64,000 bases of DNA from Sporosarcina sp. FSL K6-1508. Its GTDB lineage: Bacteria; Bacillota; Bacilli; Bacillales_A; Planococcaceae. Where the stretch lies: assembly GCF_038007465.1 (NCBI RefSeq), contig NZ_JBBOXF010000001.1:2243001-2307000 (forward strand). The letters run 5' to 3'. The position numbers and the translations under genes were made by a program. Of the stretch, positions 1-8,492 are shown one piece after another (within the stretch, counting starts at the first letter, position 1; each line of letters starts with the position of its first letter). The notes below the pieces were generated by a model. The model saw only the letters and a program-made list of their open reading frames with translations. It was not told the origin of the DNA and did no database searches.

Positions 1-13
1 AGACCGTTTTCTA

Positions 14-811
14 TCAAAGCAAATGCGAAATTGAATGGAATTCGGGTTTTTGATTATTAAATGTAGTGATATATTTAAATCCAATCGAATCAAGTAATTG
101 CAGTGATTCGCCAAACTGGAAGGCGATATCTTCGGGTTTATGAGCATCAGAACCAAGTGTGATGACTTCACCACCGCATTGTCTATAAAGCTTCAAAACA
201 TCATTACTCGGCATGCCGCTCGCCAATCCATAGCGGACGCCGGAAGTATTTAACTCGATTCCTTTGCCTTCAGGAATGATAACATTAAAAAGGTCAGTTA
301 ATTCATCATGGAAAGGTTTCTCGCATTGTATTTTTGAATAGCGTTTCACCAGATCGACGTGACCAAGAATATTGAATTGCTTATAGTTTTTCACGCAGTA
401 TAACAATTCTTTGTAATAAATGCCATGAGCTTCTTCTATTGTTTTCCCCTCAAAAAATTCCCCGTAATGTAATCCCTTTTTCTCCACGGTATGCATGGAG
501 CAGATGACAAAGTCGAATTTTTCCTTGTCCATTAGTTCATCGTATCTGTCTAATATATGAGGTTGTACACCGATTTCGATGCCTTTTTTAATAACTATAC
601 GCCCTTCATATTTGTTCTGCATCTCTTTCAATTTACTGGCATATTCCTTCTTATCAAAATCAAAAACGATTGTATCGTCCGGATATTCATAGTCGATGTG
701 TTCCGTAAAACAAATCTCAGTCAGCCCTTTTTGAATGGCTCCTTTAATCATATCTTCCATTGGAACAGGGCAGTCTGCTGAGAAAGAGCTGTGCATGTGA
801 TAATCAAACAT
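14..811 (-). CDS. hisJ: Histidinol-phosphatase, PHP family
   Basis: This enzyme dephosphorylates histidinol phosphate to histidinol, the penultimate block of histidine synthesis, in the cytoplasm. The 265-residue protein has the PHP metal-binding signatures: DYHMHSSFSAD at the N-terminus (His5, His7), a TEHIDY segment near residue 37, and GSDAHKPED near the C-terminus. This is the HisJ/HisK type of Firmicutes rather than the HAD-type phosphatase of enterobacteria. It is divergent from the hisZ operon with an 85-94 bp intergenic region, and GGAGG-like sequence (GGAGGATTG) lies just before the ATG. Length is normal for the family. The call is secure. Confidence 0.95.
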   Translation of the reverse strand: MFDYHMHSSFSADCPVPMEDMIKGAIQKGLTEICFTEHIDYEYPDDTIVFDFDKKEYASKLKEMQNKYEGRIVIKKGIEIGVQPHILDRYDELMDKEKFDFVICSMHTVEKKGLHYGEFFEGKTIEEAHGIYYKELLYCVKNYKQFNILGHVDLVKRYSKIQCEKPFHDELTDLFNVIIPEGKGIELNTSGVRYGLASGMPSNDVLKLYRQCGGEVITLGSDAHKPEDIAFQFGESLQLLDSIGFKYITTFNNQKPEFHSISHLL

Positions 812-829
812 TACTAATCAATCCTCCTG

Positions 830-858
830 TTGACTTTTCTTCTGTATACCCTTATAGT
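830..858 (+). promoter_or_regulatory. Candidate SigA promoter of the his operon
   Basis: TTGACT (830-835) and TATAGT (853-858) are separated by 17 bp, upstream of hisZ. Assigned by eye from the SigA consensus. Confidence 0.6.
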
Positions 859-874
859 ACTAAATAACTTTAGT
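859..874. promoter_or_regulatory. Inverted repeat just downstream of the his promoter, candidate operator
   Basis: ACTAAA-TAAC-TTTAGT is a perfect 6-bp inverted repeat directly after the -10 box and before the hisZ ribosome binding site, with a further TAGTAAAG following it. The position suits a repressor site. A TrpR-like his repressor (YerC/HisR family) is one possibility, but that link is inference only. No T-box leader is present: the leader is under 50 nt. Confidence 0.35.
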
Positions 875-905
875 GTAGTAAAGTGATAAAGTAGAGGTGT
901 TGAAA

Positions 906-2144
906 ATGGTGAGAAATGAAGAGTATCCAGAACAGATGTTAAGTGATAATGAAAAGTTTGAAAGAATCATAAAAAGCATTAATAAACGCTTTAAAACGTA
1001 TGGCTACAAACGAATCAAAACATCTGCTTTCGAGCAATATGATTTATATTCAAGAGTGAAAAGTTCGATCAATCAAAATGAAATGATAAAAGTAATTGAT
1101 CATACAGGGGAAGTATTAGTCTTACGCCCTGATGTTACCATTCCAATCACACGCGAATTGGTACAAAACGTCCCCGATCTTTCAAGTGAACTTCGATACT
1201 TTTATGTACAAGAAGTTTTCCGCCAACCATTTGATAAAAATGACAGTGTTGAGCGTACACAAGCGGGTATTGAATACTTTTGCGATAGTTCGCCTGAAGC
1301 TGATGCAGAAGTGATTGCCCTTGCTTGTCACTTAATGAAAGATTTAGGGTTCAATGATATCAAAATTGAATTGGGGCATGCAGGCTTTTTCAATGAACTT
1401 GTCCAAGACCTGCCGCTCACATTGCAACAAGTCAACCAGTTGAAGTCATTGATTCAAGCAAAAAATGTAGTGGAAATTGGTCCCTTTCTTAAAAAATTGG
1501 AAGTTGACGATGAAGTTCGAGAAGTAATCGAACGGATTCCCTTTTTATATGGCAATGCTATAGATGTGAGCGAGCGTATGAAAGGAATTGCCCTTACGGA
1601 AAAAATGAGACAGACACTCGATTACTTAATGGATGTCTACAGTATATTGAAAATGTACGGATTGGAACACTATATCGTTATCGATTTAGGGCTGATCAAT
1701 CATATGGGTTATTATTCAGGTGTTATTTTTCAAGGTTATGTCGAGAAGTTTGGGAAACCTGTTTTGATGGGCGGCCGCTACGATGAGTTGGGAAATGAAT
1801 TTGGTACTGCACTTCCGGCAATTGGTTTTGCGTGTGAAATTGAATCGTTGGTAAAGGCAACTGAAAGCAAAGACATCATTTCCCGATTTCCGATTGACGT
1901 TAAAATCATTTATGTAGCCGATCAATTAGAACAAGCTATTGCCATTGCCAATGAACTGCGCGAACGGAATTTTAGCGTTCTTTTATTTTCAACGAACAAG
2001 GAACAGGCAGATCGACGACAAAGTATTTACTCGATATGTTTGGAAAAAGAGAGTAATTCATTTCTATATAAAGATAAAACCACTTCATTCTTAGATTTGA
2101 AAGAGTTGCTGGGTTTACTCGTAGGGGGGATCGACCAGAAATGA
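906..2144 (+). CDS. hisZ: ATP phosphoribosyltransferase regulatory subunit
   Basis: HisZ is a catalytically inactive paralogue of histidyl-tRNA synthetase that forms a hetero-octamer with short HisG and provides its activation and histidine feedback. The product shows class II synthetase-like motifs (LRPDVTIPITREL, ELRYFYVQEVFRQ near residues 80-105, MGGRYDELG near 295) and lacks a recognisable anticodon-binding domain. I chose ATG 906 because AGAGGTG (893-899) lies 6 nt upstream; an in-frame GTG at 897 overlaps that site. It overlaps hisG by 4 bp (ATGA), so the two subunits are translationally coupled. Confidence 0.93.
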   Translation: MVRNEEYPEQMLSDNEKFERIIKSINKRFKTYGYKRIKTSAFEQYDLYSRVKSSINQNEMIKVIDHTGEVLVLRPDVTIPITRELVQNVPDLSSELRYFYVQEVFRQPFDKNDSVERTQAGIEYFCDSSPEADAEVIALACHLMKDLGFNDIKIELGHAGFFNELVQDLPLTLQQVNQLKSLIQAKNVVEIGPFLKKLEVDDEVREVIERIPFLYGNAIDVSERMKGIALTEKMRQTLDYLMDVYSILKMYGLEHYIVIDLGLINHMGYYSGVIFQGYVEKFGKPVLMGGRYDELGNEFGTALPAIGFACEIESLVKATESKDIISRFPIDVKIIYVADQLEQAIAIANELRERNFSVLLFSTNKEQADRRQSIYSICLEKESNSFLYKDKTTSFLDLKELLGLLVGGIDQK

Positions 2145-2767
2145 CTACTCTAACTATCGCCTTGGCGAAAGGGCGTACAGCGGACAAAGCATTAACCCTT
2201 TTTGATAAAGCAGGCATCCGATTTTCAGATTTTCATGAAAAAAGCAGAAAGCTAGTACTATTCGATGATGAAAATAAAGTGAAACTTATTTTTGTGAAAG
2301 CAGTCGATGTACCGACTTATGTGGAAAAAGGAGCAGCCGATATCGGGATTGTCGGTAAAGATACAATTATGGAAGACCCGGTAGATGTCTACGAACTGTT
2401 AGATCTTGGTATTGGAAAATGCCAGCTTGCGGTTGCAGGATTTCCGGATAAGCAATTTCCGAGCAGTGCATTGCTGACAGTCGCTTCAAAGTATCCAGCG
2501 GTGACAAAAGCCTATTTTGACAGCAAAGGCATTCGTATTGAAATCATCAAATTGAACGGTTCCATCGAATTGGCTCCGCTGATCGGTATGGCAGATGTCA
2601 TTGTAGATATTGTGGAATCGGGCAAGACGTTAAAAGAAAATGGATTGGTCGTCTTGGAACCAATTGCAGATGTCAGTGCACGATTAATTGTTAATAAAGC
2701 GAGCTATGCAACAAGAACGAGCCAGATTCAGCAATTCATATCGGACTTAAAAGCTGTATTGGAGTGA
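2141..2767 (+). CDS. hisG: ATP phosphoribosyltransferase catalytic subunit, short form
   Basis: HisG condenses ATP with PRPP to give phosphoribosyl-ATP, the first committed step of histidine synthesis. At 208 residues this is the short form lacking the C-terminal regulatory domain, which is why hisZ is needed. The PRPP-site stretch DVIVDIVESGKTLKENGL lies near residue 150, and ADIGIVGKD near residue 67 is typical. It begins inside the hisZ stop and is followed after 6 bp by hisD. Confidence 0.96.
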   Translation: MTTLTIALAKGRTADKALTLFDKAGIRFSDFHEKSRKLVLFDDENKVKLIFVKAVDVPTYVEKGAADIGIVGKDTIMEDPVDVYELLDLGIGKCQLAVAGFPDKQFPSSALLTVASKYPAVTKAYFDSKGIRIEIIKLNGSIELAPLIGMADVIVDIVESGKTLKENGLVVLEPIADVSARLIVNKASYATRTSQIQQFISDLKAVLE

Positions 2768-2773
2768 TAAATT

Positions 2774-4063
2774 ATGCGAATTGTAACGTTGGAACAATAT
2801 ACCGATGAGCTAGAACAGCAAACGGCAGTACAAACAACTAATTTTGAATTTGACCGAACTGTACTTAGAATTATCGAAACAGTCCGTGAAGATGGAGATC
2901 AGGCATTAAAAGGCTATACCGAGCAGTTTGACGGAGTGCAGCTAAATGACCTGATCGTTTCAGCTGAAGAGTTTACCGAGGCACAGGAGCTAGTCACAGC
3001 CGAGTTCTTGAGCGCCTTGCGAAAAGCAAAGCACAACATCACAGTCTTCCATGAAATACAATTGGAAGAGACGTGGGTTGTCAATCAGGAAAATGGAATT
3101 GTTCTTGGCCAGAAAGTAACGCCGTTGGACAGTGTCGGTATTTACATACCGGGAGGAAAAGCGGCCTACCCTTCAACGGTTCTGATGAATGCCGTCCCGG
3201 CGAAGATTGCGGGAGTTGAAAGAATCGCCATGGTGACACCGCCTCAGGCAGACGGAAAAGTGAATCCCCATGTCCTCGTGGCAGCTCAAGAAGCAGGGGT
3301 GGACATTGTCTATAAAATTGGCGGTGCACAAGCGATTGCGGCATTGGCATACGGAACAGAAACGGTGAAAAAAGTAGCGAAAATCACGGGTCCGGGAAAT
3401 GCATTTGTAGCACGTGCAAAAAAATGGGTGTTCGGGGATGTTGCCATCGATATGATTGCAGGACCGAGTGAGATTTGTATTGTAGCAGACAATAGTGCGA
3501 TACCCAATTTTGTCGCGGCCGACTTGTTATCACAAGCAGAGCACGATGAACGTGCCACTGCAATCTGTGTGACGACAAGCCGATCATTTGCTGAAGCGCT
3601 TCAAAAAGAAGTGATAAATCAAATTGAACAAGCGGATCGAAAGAGCATCATCGAAGCTTCGATAACCGCTAACGGGCGTATCATTCTTGTGGATTCAATG
3701 GATGTAGCTTATAACTTTGTTAATCAACTCGCGCCGGAACATTTACAGCTTATGGTCGAAAACCCGATGGAACAATTGCCGTTCATTCGTAACGCCGGAG
3801 CAATCTTTTTAGGGAATTACTCACCAGAGGCATTGGGCGATTATATGGCAGGTCCCAACCATACATTGCCGACAAGCGGGACATCGGCGTTCTCATCGCC
3901 GCTAGGTGTTTATAACTTTATGAAAAAGTCGAGCATCATTCACTATACAGAGCAAGCACTGCGAGAAGTTTCAGATGACATCATCACAATTGCGAATGCG
4001 GAAGGTTTAACAGCTCACGCAAATTCAATTCAGGTAAGGAAGGCGAATTTTTATGCGAAGTAA
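2774..4063 (+). CDS. hisD: Histidinol dehydrogenase
   Basis: HisD oxidises histidinol to histidine in two NAD-dependent steps with a zinc ion. The 429-residue length fits the family. Visible signatures are the glycine-rich PGGKAAYPSTVLMNA near residue 126, ITGPGNAFVARAK near 204, DMIAGPSEICIVAD near 225, AEHDERA near 256, and the catalytic Glu-His pair in NQLAPEHLQL near 324. It overlaps the start of hisB by 11 bp. Confidence 0.96.
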   Translation: MRIVTLEQYTDELEQQTAVQTTNFEFDRTVLRIIETVREDGDQALKGYTEQFDGVQLNDLIVSAEEFTEAQELVTAEFLSALRKAKHNITVFHEIQLEETWVVNQENGIVLGQKVTPLDSVGIYIPGGKAAYPSTVLMNAVPAKIAGVERIAMVTPPQADGKVNPHVLVAAQEAGVDIVYKIGGAQAIAALAYGTETVKKVAKITGPGNAFVARAKKWVFGDVAIDMIAGPSEICIVADNSAIPNFVAADLLSQAEHDERATAICVTTSRSFAEALQKEVINQIEQADRKSIIEASITANGRIILVDSMDVAYNFVNQLAPEHLQLMVENPMEQLPFIRNAGAIFLGNYSPEALGDYMAGPNHTLPTSGTSAFSSPLGVYNFMKKSSIIHYTEQALREVSDDIITIANAEGLTAHANSIQVRKANFYAK

Positions 4064-4637
4064 ATCGATTTCAAGACAGACAGCGGAGACAAAGATTGAA
4101 TTAGACTTTACGATTGATGGCAGCGGAAATTCAACGATAAAAACAGGGGTCGGCTTTTTGGATCATATGCTGACGTTATTCACGAATCATGGGCGATTCG
4201 ATTTGAAAGTCAGTTGTGATGGAGACATCGAAGTAGATCAGCATCACTCCGTCGAAGATATCGGCATCGCATTAGGACAGGCTTTCTACGAGAGTATGGG
4301 AACAAAAGAAGGCATCGAGCGCTACGCGACAGTCTCAACACCGATGGACGAAGCGTTATCAACAGTTTCGATCGATATTAGCGGGCGTCCATTTTTCGTC
4401 TATAACGTAGATGGGTTAAAAGATAAAGTAGGAGAATTCGATACAGAGCTTGTTGAAGAATTTTTCCAAGCTTTCACAAGCCATGCAAAAGTGACATTGC
4501 ATATTAATCTGCAGTATGGAAAAAACAGTCACCATATTATCGAATCAATTTTTAAAGGATTCGGACGTGCATTGCGTGTAGCAAGTGCAATCAATCCGGA
4601 TGTAAAAGGAGTACCTTCAACAAAGGGAATGCTATAA
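4053..4637 (+). CDS. hisB: Imidazoleglycerol-phosphate dehydratase
   Basis: HisB removes water from imidazoleglycerol phosphate to give imidazole acetol phosphate. This is the monofunctional 194-residue form. Both manganese-binding His/Glu clusters are visible: DQHHSVEDIG near residue 67 and NSHHIIESIFK near residue 164. The start overlaps hisD and has AAGGAAGG upstream. After it the operon is interrupted by a ~400-bp non-coding spacer where hisH would normally lie. Confidence 0.96.
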   Translation: MRSKSISRQTAETKIELDFTIDGSGNSTIKTGVGFLDHMLTLFTNHGRFDLKVSCDGDIEVDQHHSVEDIGIALGQAFYESMGTKEGIERYATVSTPMDEALSTVSIDISGRPFFVYNVDGLKDKVGEFDTELVEEFFQAFTSHAKVTLHINLQYGKNSHHIIESIFKGFGRALRVASAINPDVKGVPSTKGML

Positions 4638-5040
4638 GAGTATTTCTGTTAGCACCTATATAATTGAACAAATGAATACCTAAAGAAACTGAGCGAAGAC
4701 GCCTTATAAGGGGTAGCCGAGGCCATAAGACTGACGACGAAGTTGTCTGGCTTATGGGAAGCCACTGAAAAAGTTCTTTTTTATAGTAAAAACTAGTTGA
4801 TTGTAGTGGAGAGCGGCGACTCCAGCGGGAACAGCGCGAGCTGAAGACCCCGCAGGAACGGAGTGACGAGGAGGCTGAAGCCGTGCCCGCGGAAAGCGTC
4901 CGCTCGGAACGGAAATCAACGGGATTGAAGGAAATCGTTCTTTTTCAGTATCCTCGCTTATGGCGGGAGGCATCCCCGAGCGTCATAGCGGATTAAGTGG
5001 AAATCTTTATTTTTATACATTATTAAAAGGGGGAACTGTC
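4638..5040. repeat. Repeat-rich hisB-hisA spacer (GC-rich Bacillaceae intergenic repeat plus rearranged TIR-repeat pieces)
   Basis: No open frame here resembles HisH. At 4659-4680 the sequence is an inverted version of the terminal repeat seen at 18236-18260 (TTGAACAAATGAATACC). A GC-rich block at about 4805-4925, containing CGACTCCAGCGGGAACAGCG and CCCGCGGAAAGCGTCCGCTC, matches from memory a repeat widespread between genes of Bacillaceae. Sequence at 4962-5000 (GGCGGGAGGCATCC, then AGCGGATT, TGGAAATCT) matches 18122-18165. A hairpin with arms CCATAAG/CTTATGG lies at about 4722-4758. The spacer ends just before the hisA ribosome binding site (AAGGGGG). Confidence 0.7.
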
Positions 5041-5757
5041 ATGATTTTATTTCCAGCAATCGATATTCGTAATGGGAAATGTGTTCGGTTAATACAGGGC
5101 GATTATGATCAAGAAATCATCTACAATGATTCACCGACTTCGATGGCAAAGGAATGGGAAAAGCAAGGTGCTGAATATATTCACGTCGTCGATTTGGATG
5201 GTGCTAAAACAGGCAACTCCTTGAATCGTGACGCAATCCAGGCGATTGCCAAGAGTGTTTCGATACCTGTGCAAGTCGGCGGCGGAATCCGAACGATGGA
5301 AATCATCGACGCACATATTGAAGCGGGTGTAAACCGGGTGATCATCGGAACAGCAGCGATACAGGATAAACCGTTTCTAATGGAAGCTGTTGAAAAGTAT
5401 GGCGAGAAAATTGCAGTGTCCATCGACGCAAGAAAAGGGTTTGTTGCAACGGACGGTTGGACGGAAACAAGTGATGTGCTAGCAGTCGACTTATTGCGTG
5501 AACTTGAAGCGGCAGGCGTAAAAACGGTTATATATACGGACATCATGAAAGACGGGATGATGCAGGGACCTAACTTTCACGAGCTGGAAATGATGGACAC
5601 AGCGTCGTCAATCGATATCGTGGCATCAGGCGGTGTTTCAACAGAAGAGGATATTGTTCAGTTGAGAGAACTCAATTTATACGGTGCAATTATCGGTAAA
5701 GCTTTATATGACGGTAAATTGTCTTTGGAAAAAATACTAGGGGGACGACGAGGATGA
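5041..5757 (+). CDS. hisA: ProFAR isomerase
   Basis: HisA converts ProFAR to PRFAR by an Amadori rearrangement. The (beta/alpha)8 barrel has the two expected catalytic aspartates, Asp8 (FPAIDIRNG) and Asp129 (VSIDARKG), and the phosphate-binding glycines QVGGGIR near 78 and ASGGVS near 200. I start at ATG 5041, 238 residues, because it follows AAGGGGGAACTGTC and matches the family start; an in-frame extension upstream runs into repeat sequence and is not coding. It overlaps hisF by 4 bp. Confidence 0.96.
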   Translation: MILFPAIDIRNGKCVRLIQGDYDQEIIYNDSPTSMAKEWEKQGAEYIHVVDLDGAKTGNSLNRDAIQAIAKSVSIPVQVGGGIRTMEIIDAHIEAGVNRVIIGTAAIQDKPFLMEAVEKYGEKIAVSIDARKGFVATDGWTETSDVLAVDLLRELEAAGVKTVIYTDIMKDGMMQGPNFHELEMMDTASSIDIVASGGVSTEEDIVQLRELNLYGAIIGKALYDGKLSLEKILGGRRG

Positions 5758-6521
5758 CAAGCAACCGGATAATACCATGTCTAGATTTTGATAACGGGAA
5801 AGTCGTCAAAGGAAAAAGGTTTTTGGAAGTCAAAGAAGTTGCAGATCCACTTACATTGGCAAAAAAGTATGTAGCTGACGGTGCAGATGAACTAGTGTTT
5901 TACGACATCACAGCTTCAACGAAAAACCGTGCTATGTTCCTCGATCTCATTGCGGAAATCGCAAAAGAAGTACCCGTGCCCTTTATTGTAGGCGGAGGAA
6001 TCCGGTCTATAGAGGACATCCAAAAGGTATTCGATGCAGGCGGGGATAAAGTATCCATTAACAGTGCGGCGCTCAGCAATCCCACATTGATTGAGGAAGC
6101 GGCAAAAACATTCGGTTCTGAACGCATTATTCTATCGATGGATGTTAATGAAGTGGGACCCTCTAAGTGGTCAGTATTTTCTAATGGCGGTATGAAAGAC
6201 ACTGGTTTGGATGCCATTGAATGGGCGATTCAAGGTGAGAAACTTGGCGCTGGTGAGCTCGTCGTTAATAGCATAGGTGAGGATGGCGTGAAAGATGGCT
6301 ATAACATCGAATTGACGCGGGCGATTGCGGAAGCAGTCAACATTCCCGTCATAGCGAGCGGTGGAGCAGGCACACCTGAACATTTCCATACTGTACTGAC
6401 TGAAGGAAAAGCTGACGCTGCGCTTGCAGCATCCGTATTCCATTTTGAAGACATTAATATCGGTGCATTAAAAACATATTTAGCTGAAAAAAATACATCT
6501 GTTGGGAATGAATCACTATGA
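5754..6521 (+). CDS. hisF: Imidazole glycerol phosphate synthase, cyclase subunit
   Basis: HisF makes imidazoleglycerol phosphate and AICAR from PRFAR and ammonia, normally channelled from the glutaminase HisH. The 255-residue barrel keeps the catalytic Asp11 and Asp130, Lys19 in KVVKG, ADELVFYDITAS, ADKVSIN-like GDKVSIN and IASGGAG. Unusually, the well-conserved S-(I/M)-D-R-D-G-T loop reads NSIGEDGV (172-179): the first aspartate, the arginine and the threonine are changed. There is no hisH next to it. It may work on free ammonia or with a HisH encoded elsewhere; that is inference. The basic identification is firm. Confidence 0.93.
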   Translation: MTSNRIIPCLDFDNGKVVKGKRFLEVKEVADPLTLAKKYVADGADELVFYDITASTKNRAMFLDLIAEIAKEVPVPFIVGGGIRSIEDIQKVFDAGGDKVSINSAALSNPTLIEEAAKTFGSERIILSMDVNEVGPSKWSVFSNGGMKDTGLDAIEWAIQGEKLGAGELVVNSIGEDGVKDGYNIELTRAIAEAVNIPVIASGGAGTPEHFHTVLTEGKADAALAASVFHFEDINIGALKTYLAEKNTSVGNESL

Positions 6522-7159
6522 CAATACTAATTGATACACTAGCATTTGACGAAAATGGTCTGATTCCAGCAATTGTTCAAGACGACCGAACGGGGAATGT
6601 GCTGATGCTAGCTTATATGAATAAAGAGTCGCTGCAGAAAACGATTGATACGAAAGAGACTTGGTTTTTCAGCAGATCAAGACAGGAACTATGGAACAAG
6701 GGGGCAACATCCGGCAATCGACAAATTGTAAAAAACCTTTCAATCGATTGCGACAATGATTCCCTATTAATACAAGTCACGCCCCTAGGACCAGCCTGTC
6801 ATACAGGAGAAGTAACTTGTTTCAATGATACGGTCTTCGATGATAATATCCTGAATCGGTCAATCGTCCATGAAATAACAGATGAAATTAAAAATCGACG
6901 TGCGAACCCAATCGAAGGATCATACACATCTTATTTATTCCGTGAAGGGTTGGATAAAATCTTAAAAAAAGTCGGAGAAGAAACGACTGAAGTTGTCATA
7001 GGCGCAAAAAATCGTGATAAAGCTGAAGTGACGAGCGAATTGGCGGATTTGACGTATCACTCTCTCGTGTTAATGGAAGAGTTAGGGGTAAGTGTTGAGG
7101 ATGTCAAAAACGAATTGCGGAAAAGACGCCCTAAAAGTGAAGTGCTACGGGATGAGTAA
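6518..7159 (+). CDS. hisI: Bifunctional phosphoribosyl-AMP cyclohydrolase / phosphoribosyl-ATP pyrophosphohydrolase
   Basis: This fused HisIE performs steps two and three of the pathway. The N-terminal cyclohydrolase domain (about 1-110) has WFFSRSRQELWNKGATSGN, the metal-binding DCDNDS and GPACHTGE with its cysteine. The C-terminal pyrophosphohydrolase domain (about 115-213) has GEETTEVVIGAKN and ELADLTYH. The order of enzymes in the operon does not follow the pathway order. It overlaps hisF by 4 bp and hisC by 8 bp. Confidence 0.95.
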   Translation: MTILIDTLAFDENGLIPAIVQDDRTGNVLMLAYMNKESLQKTIDTKETWFFSRSRQELWNKGATSGNRQIVKNLSIDCDNDSLLIQVTPLGPACHTGEVTCFNDTVFDDNILNRSIVHEITDEIKNRRANPIEGSYTSYLFREGLDKILKKVGEETTEVVIGAKNRDKAEVTSELADLTYHSLVLMEELGVSVEDVKNELRKRRPKSEVLRDE

Positions 7160-8213
7160 GTTTTGGAGCACCATGGTAAAACGGACCGAACCGTATGTGC
7201 CGGGGGAGCAAGTTGAACAAAAGGATATCATTAAGCTGAATACCAATGAAAATCCATATCCACCTAGTCCGAAAGTGATAGCGGCAATCCAGCAAGAGAT
7301 GGGACGTAGCCTTCAGTTATATCCATCACCTACAGCGACTGAGTTACGTGAAACGATCGGGCGTCAATATGGACTATCCGCCGACGAAGTGTTCGTCGGA
7401 AATGGCTCAGACGAAGTGCTAGCATTCTCCTTCATGGCGTTTTTTGAACCAGGCAAGACAATTCGATTTCCAGACGTTACATATAGTTTTTATCCAGTCT
7501 ATGCAAAGTTATTTGATATCCCTTATGAAGAAGTTCCATTAAATAAAGATTTCACATTGCCTGTGGATAAATACTTTCAGTCTGAAGGCGGGGTCATTTT
7601 ACCGAATCCAAATGCACCGACGAGCATCTATGCTGAACTTGAGCATATTGAAGAAATTGTAAAAAATAATCCCGACCAAGTCGTCATCATCGACGAAGCA
7701 TATATCGACTTTGCATCGAAATCAGCAACTGAACTAATCCGAAAATACGATAATGTGCTCGTCGTCCAGACGACATCCAAATCACGTTCATTGGCAGGCT
7801 TACGCGTAGGTTTTGCAATGGGGGCCTCCTCGTTGATCGATGCATTAATCCGTATTAAAGACTCCTTTAACTCGTATACGTTAGATCGACTTGCGCTAGT
7901 GGGTGCACAAGCAGCATTTGAGGATGAAGCCTATTTCACTGAGACGACGCAGAAAATCATTGCAACACGAGAAACGATGTCTGAAACGTTACAACAGCTC
8001 GATTTTAACGTTCTTCCTTCACAAGCAAATTATCTTTTCGCCTCGCACAAGAGCGTTCCGGCAGAGTTTATTTACAATGAATTGAAGAAAGAAGGTTTGC
8101 TTGTCAGGTATTTTAATAAGTCTGGTATTGATAACTATTTGCGCATAACAATCGGCACGGATCAGCAGATGGAACGGCTAGTGAGGAAATTGAAAGCAAT
8201 TCTTACTAAATAA
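7152..8213 (+). CDS. hisC: Histidinol-phosphate aminotransferase
   Basis: HisC transaminates imidazole acetol phosphate to histidinol phosphate with PLP. The class I/II aminotransferase shows KLNTNENPYPPSP near residue 29, VFVGNGSDE near 80, LPNPNAPTS near 150 and the PLP-lysine context TTSKSRSLAGLRVGF near 210. I place the start at ATG 7152, which overlaps the hisI stop (ATGAGTAA); ATG 7173 is an alternative with TGGAG four bases upstream. It is the last gene of the operon, about 200 bp before a strong bidirectional terminator. Confidence 0.93.
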   Translation: MSKFWSTMVKRTEPYVPGEQVEQKDIIKLNTNENPYPPSPKVIAAIQQEMGRSLQLYPSPTATELRETIGRQYGLSADEVFVGNGSDEVLAFSFMAFFEPGKTIRFPDVTYSFYPVYAKLFDIPYEEVPLNKDFTLPVDKYFQSEGGVILPNPNAPTSIYAELEHIEEIVKNNPDQVVIIDEAYIDFASKSATELIRKYDNVLVVQTTSKSRSLAGLRVGFAMGASSLIDALIRIKDSFNSYTLDRLALVGAQAAFEDEAYFTETTQKIIATRETMSETLQQLDFNVLPSQANYLFASHKSVPAEFIYNELKKEGLLVRYFNKSGIDNYLRITIGTDQQMERLVRKLKAILTK

Positions 8214-8267
8214 GGAGAACGAAAGATTTCTTATTCATTTAACGATGTGTTGGTCGTAATAGAATGT

Positions 8268-8350
8268 ATAGCGAGCATAAGATGCTTCATGGCGGTCATA
8301 AACAACCCTATGGTGAGCATAATTCATGCCATGGCGAGCATAATAGGATA
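8268..8350. repeat. Four tandem 21-bp imperfect repeats
   Basis: The core ATGGCGAGCATAA recurs with a period of exactly 21 bp at 8268 (ATAGCGAGCATAA), 8289 (ATGGCGGTCATAA), 8310 (ATGGTGAGCATAA) and 8331 (ATGGCGAGCATAA). A more degenerate unit may begin near 8247. The other eight or so bases of each unit vary. It lies between hisC and the shared terminator, so it would be in the 3' untranslated region of the his message. Confidence 0.75.
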
Positions 8351-8417
8351 CGTTAGTCCATCGTCACCGCTAAATCCAGTAAACCAAGGCTAAGCGGTTT
8401 AACTTCACTACCTAAAT

Positions 8418-8460
8418 AAAAACTGTAAGCCCTTTGTATTCGAAGGGCTTACAGTTTTTT
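8418..8460. terminator. Bidirectional Rho-independent terminator
   Basis: A perfect 16-bp stem (AAAACTGTAAGCCCTT / AAGGGCTTACAGTTTT) with an 8-nt loop, T-rich on both sides. It lies between convergent hisC and the FMN-dependent dehydrogenase gene and can end both transcripts. Confidence 0.9.
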
Positions 8461-8492
8461 GAAAAAATATATAAGTTTTTCAACTCATGAGC

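Noticed and set aside
4960..5040. N-terminal extension of hisA from ATG 4960
   Set aside because: It lies in repeat sequence, has no family similarity, and ATG 5041 has a strong ribosome binding site.
8268..8350. CRISPR array
   Set aside because: The repeats are imperfect, 21-bp period leaves only ~8 bp between cores, and there are no cas genes.
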